Origin: Micropterus salmoides
Taxonomy: Eukaryota > Chordata > Actinopteri > Centrarchiformes > Centrarchidae
Assembly (NCBI RefSeq): GCF_014851395.1
Contig: NW_024040485.1
Span: forward strand, 2,495,385-2,559,384
DNA: 64,000 bases
Direction: 5' to 3'
The notes below the pieces were generated by a model. The model saw only the letters and a program-made list of their open reading frames with translations, searched no databases and had not been told where the DNA came from. Shown here piece by piece: positions 49,001 through 55,000 of the stretch. The stretch's first letter is position 1. Each line of letters opens with the position of its first letter. The position numbers and the translations under genes are program-made.

Positions 49001-52000
49001 TGAGTCAGTGTTGATTCAGAACAGGCAACATTTCAAGTTAGGACCCTGTCATACCAGCATTTAGAACTGTGAAAGTTTACACCAAAATCAGTTTATTCCA
49101 ATGGAATCACCATTGCACATGCAAATATATTTCTTTCTTGGGAGTTCTACTTTGGTGATCTTGCCAATTTGCGATGTTGTCTAATTGCAAAACATCTTGA
49201 CTGTGCAGAGAGGGAGCAGAGAGAACCTGAGTCAAAAATTTAGGAAGTGAGAATATTAGCTGTCACATCAGGGTAAAAGCTGTTCCACCAAAGAGATGCC
49301 TCATGATTTATAGTCATTTCAAAGACAACAGTTGATGGTACAAATTAATTCTCTTGGATTAACTGGTTTAACGTTTTGTCTGTTTTAGCAACCAAGCTAG
49401 TTGTCATGCTAGTATTAATCCTGTTGCTGCTATCCCATTGCTGGAACCACATTTATAAAATCTTGCAATCGCTGAAAGAATGAGTTTGCTGCACAACATT
49501 GCTGGTCAAGTGCAGGTAATCTGTGAAGCATTAAAAATGAAGAAATGGCTTGCCACATACCAAAACTGGGAACAGATCTTTTTTTTTACTGATTCTTTTG
49601 ATTGATTTGGTGTTTCTCAGCTTTCTAACCACTGTCACCTCATTTATGTGTTATTAATACTTTATCTGATGGAGGCTTTACAATATTAGCCTACAAGATT
49701 AACTCCTACTGTTATTAAGCTGAGATACTGCATAGTCAAGTCTTTAGTCAACCGTCATTATGGTGTCAGACTTGTTTTCCTTAAAATTTGTTACAGTTTA
49801 CTCTCTTTCCTGAGCTTTTGGTCTCTGATCCTAAATGCAGGTTTCTTTATATCAGAGATCTTAAAATTAAAGATCATTCTGGTCTAGTTCTGTATTATAA
49901 ATAAGGCCTAAAGCTGTTATATAAATGCAAAACACACAATTCTATGTCTCTGTGTCTCTCATCATTCATCAGTTTCCTCATGAATGCCTTCAGGGGCTGC
50001 TAAGTCATACCTGTTCAAAGTGCACAACAAAGGTCACTGTGACTCAAGCAAACAAAAATTATAACGTGCTGCTGCTTCTGTTTTCACACCTCATCTGATC
50101 CGTTACTGTGCTGACCCTTATCAGATGACCCTGACGTTCTGTTGTTCCTTGAGTTGAGAAAGGAGCTGTACTTCTGTGGCTTCTGTTTTTAGGTGTGCAG
50201 TGTGGCTGAATACCGAAGTGCTTGGTCAGGTGGTATTAAGACAGACCCTTTCTGGGGGACAAGTTACCTAAGAAGTTTTTTGCTCTGCAGGATCAGATGG
50301 ATTTGTTCCTTGTTGTATTAAACTAGAAAATCAAAATAGAATATCAAGTCTGGCTGTGTGGAAAATGGAGTGCTGTGTTACACAGTAGAGAAGTTACTGC
50401 TGTGATCAAGTGGCCACTAAGAACAATTTAACAACGTCTCCTACCTACATGACAAAATGGGGGGGATGTCAGTGCCTTTAGAGCGAGAGTAGGCAACCAG
50501 AAGTGCTAGGTCCAGGTTAAAAACTGTTGGTAGGAGATGGGAGTGCTCTCTCGTGTCAGAGTTGGACACTTTCTAGCCAAATATGTTGGTTTACAGTGTC
50601 ACACTAGAGTACTTATTCCTTTCCTTCTGAGAGAGGACACTCAATGTTCACATAAAAAGAGCAAAACATTGGATTTTTATGCATTTGAACAAACGTGCGA
50701 TGCTGATGTTTTTCCGTTTAAGTCTAGAACAGCTGACTGCTGGAACAGTTTAGAGAGGAGTGGTTTTGTAGTCCTAAACATCTTATGTCTGGTGCACACT
50801 TTTTTTTTCAAATCTTAACATTTTCAAAGTGTGGGATACCATAGACACAACAACAATGAACTGATTTTTTATATTTTAATCTTAGAGAGCACACACCAGA
50901 TGATTCAGTCCAGACACATGACCACACACAAACGTGACTTCAGACAGATACAAACATGGGGACACACTGTCATCAGCAGCTGGTTGAACTTGTGTGTACT
51001 ATGTTTTGCACAGAAAAACAAAAAAGAGAATCAAAATGTGGATGAATTTGAGGCTAAGAAGAGGAATCGGCTGAGATGAGGGCATTACTACTAAAAAGGG
51101 TGATGCTTCCCGGTCAGCTTGCTCTCATTGGTGGTTGTAGGTTTGTGATCTGAGGCTCCCTGATTTCAAATCGGAAATATTAAACATGTTTGAGATTTAT
51201 CAAGTCGATGACCTTAACATTATGTCTATAAACCCCTCACACTAATACCATTAGTTTGGGCCAATAATCTCTTTCCAACCAGCCTCAGATTGGGAATGCC
51301 TCCATGATTATCATGAGGGGCAAATCTGAACCAAAATCTACCCAGTTATCCAATTACATGTACTCATTTGGCAGACATTTCCACATCCAAAGGGACTTAC
51401 ATTTGAGGAACAACATACAAGCATCAACAACCAGCAATTCTACTAGTAAGAGCTATTAACGCATACTGCATCAGTGGGATCGATACCTAGGGGAAGCAGT
51501 AATAGTTAGTAACAAAAAGTGCAATCAAGACAAGTGAGGTGTAAGGAGATAGATGAAGAGGAACAAAGGAAGTGCATGTTAGGTGTTATAACTTCAGATT
51601 ATGTTGCTGCTGTCTCTCGGTCATGCCGCTTTGCTCTATACATCATAAGAAAATCAGGTCCTACCTCACTCAGTATGCCACCCAGGTTTTGGTACAGGCC
51701 ATGGTTACCTCTCACCTCAACTATTGCAATGCCCTCATAGTAGGTCTTCCAACTTATGTGGTAAAACCCCTACAAATGGTTCAGAACGCAGCAGCGCATT
51801 TTATTTTTGATCAGCCCAAAGGGACTCCTGTCACTCCATTGCTGTGTGACCTCCACTGGCTACTCATGGCCTCCCGTCGCTAATGCTGCATACAGAGGGA
51901 GTACTGGGTCTGCACCTATCTACCTAAACTCTATAATACAAGCATACGTTCCTCCTCGGCCACTGCGCTCCTCCAACAAACGCTGCCTGGCCCTGTCATC

Positions 52001-55000
52001 CAAACATACAAAGTAAAATCAATCCCGAATGTTGTCATCTGTGATACCGCGATGGTGGAACGAGCTACCACACGCCATCTGAGCGGGGTGTCCCTCTCTA
52101 ACTTCAAGAAGTTCATGAAAACTCATCTCTTCCGAGAACACTTCCTCTTATAACACCTCTAACATGCAATTCCTGTGCTCTTCTTCTTCTATCTCCTTAC
52201 AATTCTCTTGTATTGATTGCACTTTTTTGTTAACTCTTACTTCTTTCCCTAGGTACGTACCCCATTGATGCGATTCGTGCTATTAGCTCTTACTAGTATA
52301 TATTGTCAGTTCTCATGCTAGATCTCGTGCTGTATTTGATGCTTTGTTGAGGCTTGTATGTGTCTTCCTCATATGTAAGTCGCTTTGGATAAATGCATCT
52401 GCCAAAACTAGAGCCTGACTGATATGGTATTTTTAAGACCGACGCCGATATATCGGCCGATTATTCTTTTTTTCCCTTCTTTGAGAAACGCATAACATAA
52501 ACAAAGATTATCCCTTAGATATTGATAATATAACAAAATGCTGAACAAAAATACCACAAAATATATTAAAGTTTAAAAAAAATAAGAGTCAGAACTACAA
52601 AAGAGATTTAAAGATCCATTATAAACTATTGAGTACTACTACTAATAGACCAGATATTACTCATGCCATTACAGTTATTATATTACATTATAATGATAAA
52701 CAGGGCTCTCCTACACAGGCAGTATATATTTTTTGTCATGCAATAGTTATTACCTTACACATAATCTGCCCCAATGACTATTTTCAAAGCAGCATGTTCA
52801 CGTCTAGTTTCTCTTTACCAGCACGCTTTCATTCTATCCAAAGCTCCAAGAAGTTTTAAACAACCATCTATGATACAGTGACCCAGAGGAAACTCGCTGC
52901 TGAATGCATGTAATACTACATGACTGTCTACAACGAGGACCTGCAACTTTGAGATTTCACACTAAAGTTGAACATTTGAAAGAGGGTTTAATCATTTCTG
53001 ACTGTAACTACAGACAAGCAGCTTACAGATATATTTAGAAGACATTAAACACTATAGTTTAACCACTCATTAACTTTAGCACTCTGCCACTGATTAACAT
53101 GGCATTAGCTTTGTGGCTCCTCCAGGCTGCATGTCGAAGTATCCTTGGTACTGAACTGGTGGCTGTTCCCCCAGTGTATGAATGTTAGTTTCTGTTTGAG
53201 CACTTAGGCTCAGTGAATGAATGTAGCGTAAAAGCGCTTTGAGTGGTCAAAGACTAGAAATGCGCTATACAAATACGGAGCATTTACATTTAACATTAAA
53301 CATGATGCTGCTGTGACCTGGGAGGAAACCAGCAGAGGACGATGAAAAACGGGAGGGTTAAAAAAGATGGTCATGAATGTTTTAAGAACAGGAGAAGTGA
53401 TGAGGGCCATTTATATTATTATTAAGTCATGTTTTTCAAGTGACAAATGACTATCTGATCACATGCTCTCTCCTCTCTTATTTCTGCATGCTCCGTAGAC
53501 TCCAGTCAGCTGATTGTTTTGTTGTGCAGCAGGGTTAATAGGAGCATTTGATTTCATGCGACGCTGCGCACCGCTGACTTAACGTGATGCATGCTGGACT
53601 TAAAATAAGGCATGCTGGTTAGAAATTGTGTCCGACTTTTGCTGGCGCTGCAAAATATCATCATGTCACATGACATTAAAACCAGTCACCGATTATCAAG
53701 TAACGCACCTATTAACAGGAGAGTTGCAGTGCACCCTCTGTTGAGCAAACTATGCAACACTCATGACACAAGTGAAGGATGTGATTCTCTGTTTCTTTAT
53801 TAAATTGACTGTTATAAACGCAGATACCGATTACTCTGCAATTAGCTCATATCGGCCGATGATATCTGCAGCAGTCAGTAATGTTTTCATTGTTGATTTA
53901 TGTAGTGAGCACACTGGGGGCGGCTGTGGCTCAGGAGGTAGAGCAGGTTGGCCTTTAGTCAGCGGTTCAGTCCCGGCTCCCCCAGGCTGCATGTCGAAGT
54001 GTCCTTGGGCAAGATACTGAACCCCGAATTACCCCTGGCGGCTGTTCCGATAGTCTATGAATGTGTCTGAATGTTAGTTTCTGTTTGAGCACTTAGGCTC
54101 AGTGTATAAATGTGAGTGAATGATGAATGCGGATGTAGTGTAAAAGCGCTTTGAGTGGTCGAAAAGACTAGAAAGGCGCTATACAAATACGGAGCATTTA
54201 CATTTACACACTGCTGCTTGGCAATTGGTAACAAAAATCAACTCCCCAGTGAATAATTTGGTCTTAACTGCTTTTCAGAAGCTTGCTTAGGAACAAGAAA
54301 GAAACTGACAAGATAATTACTTTTCATGGGCTTCAACATGTATTTTTTAATATCACATCAGTGTGTTGTGATATGGAAAACACAACTGCATTTGAAAGCA
54401 CCATTAAACTCAAAGATTGACCTGGCAGTGCCACCTTAGTGTTGAGATGGTAATAGTCTGACTTTACATTATGCTACGTAGAAACATGCTCTTTAAGTTG
54501 CCTGTTGTTGTTTTACCCAGTATATATCAGGATTTAAAGGTGATGTAGATCCCTGGTTGAACTGTCTCTCCTCCTGCAGGTGAAGATCGTCTGACCAGGA
54601 GGAAGAGTTTTGTGGACACAATCTCCCTTCAAGTGGACATCATGTCCAACAGTCTTCCAGACAAGGTCAGTGTAGTTTTCCCTGAGAGGGACGACGTCAC
54701 AGCTCCGATTCAGAAACACACCACACACTGAGATACTCCTGGGCAGGGAGGGGTGGGTAAATACAAAGGTGAGAAGACTTCAGAACCCCAATATAGAGAT
54801 GTTAGAGGTAGTATACTGTATGCACCAACACTTTTAAGTTTTATAACTGAAAAGGGGAACATTGAGAGCGACAGTAACCATACTATAGCCTTCCCTGTTT
54901 AACCAAACTAACCCATGTATTTATAGAACCAGTTAGAACAGATTTATACAAAGGTTGTAAAAGCACAACATTGTTCCTGTACAGAGCTGTATCAGGGATT

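Larger units (their letters stand above)
44837..54579 (+). other. efr3a intron between visible exons 12 and 13
   Basis: 9,743 bp. Contents in order: a Tc1-like element split by an unassigned repeat that is itself split by a MITE (46206-48179), an L2-like LINE end flanked by inverted tails (51367-52406), a hAT-like element (52408-53888) and two SINE copies in plus orientation. I recognise nothing in 44840-46200 or 48180-51360, apart from a 93-codon ORF at 50537-50818 with no family features. Confidence 0.87.

Noticed and set aside
53917..53990. Possible tRNA gene with A and B boxes
   Set aside because: The sequence continues into a SINE body shared with two other copies, and the cloverleaf is degraded, so it is a SINE head.
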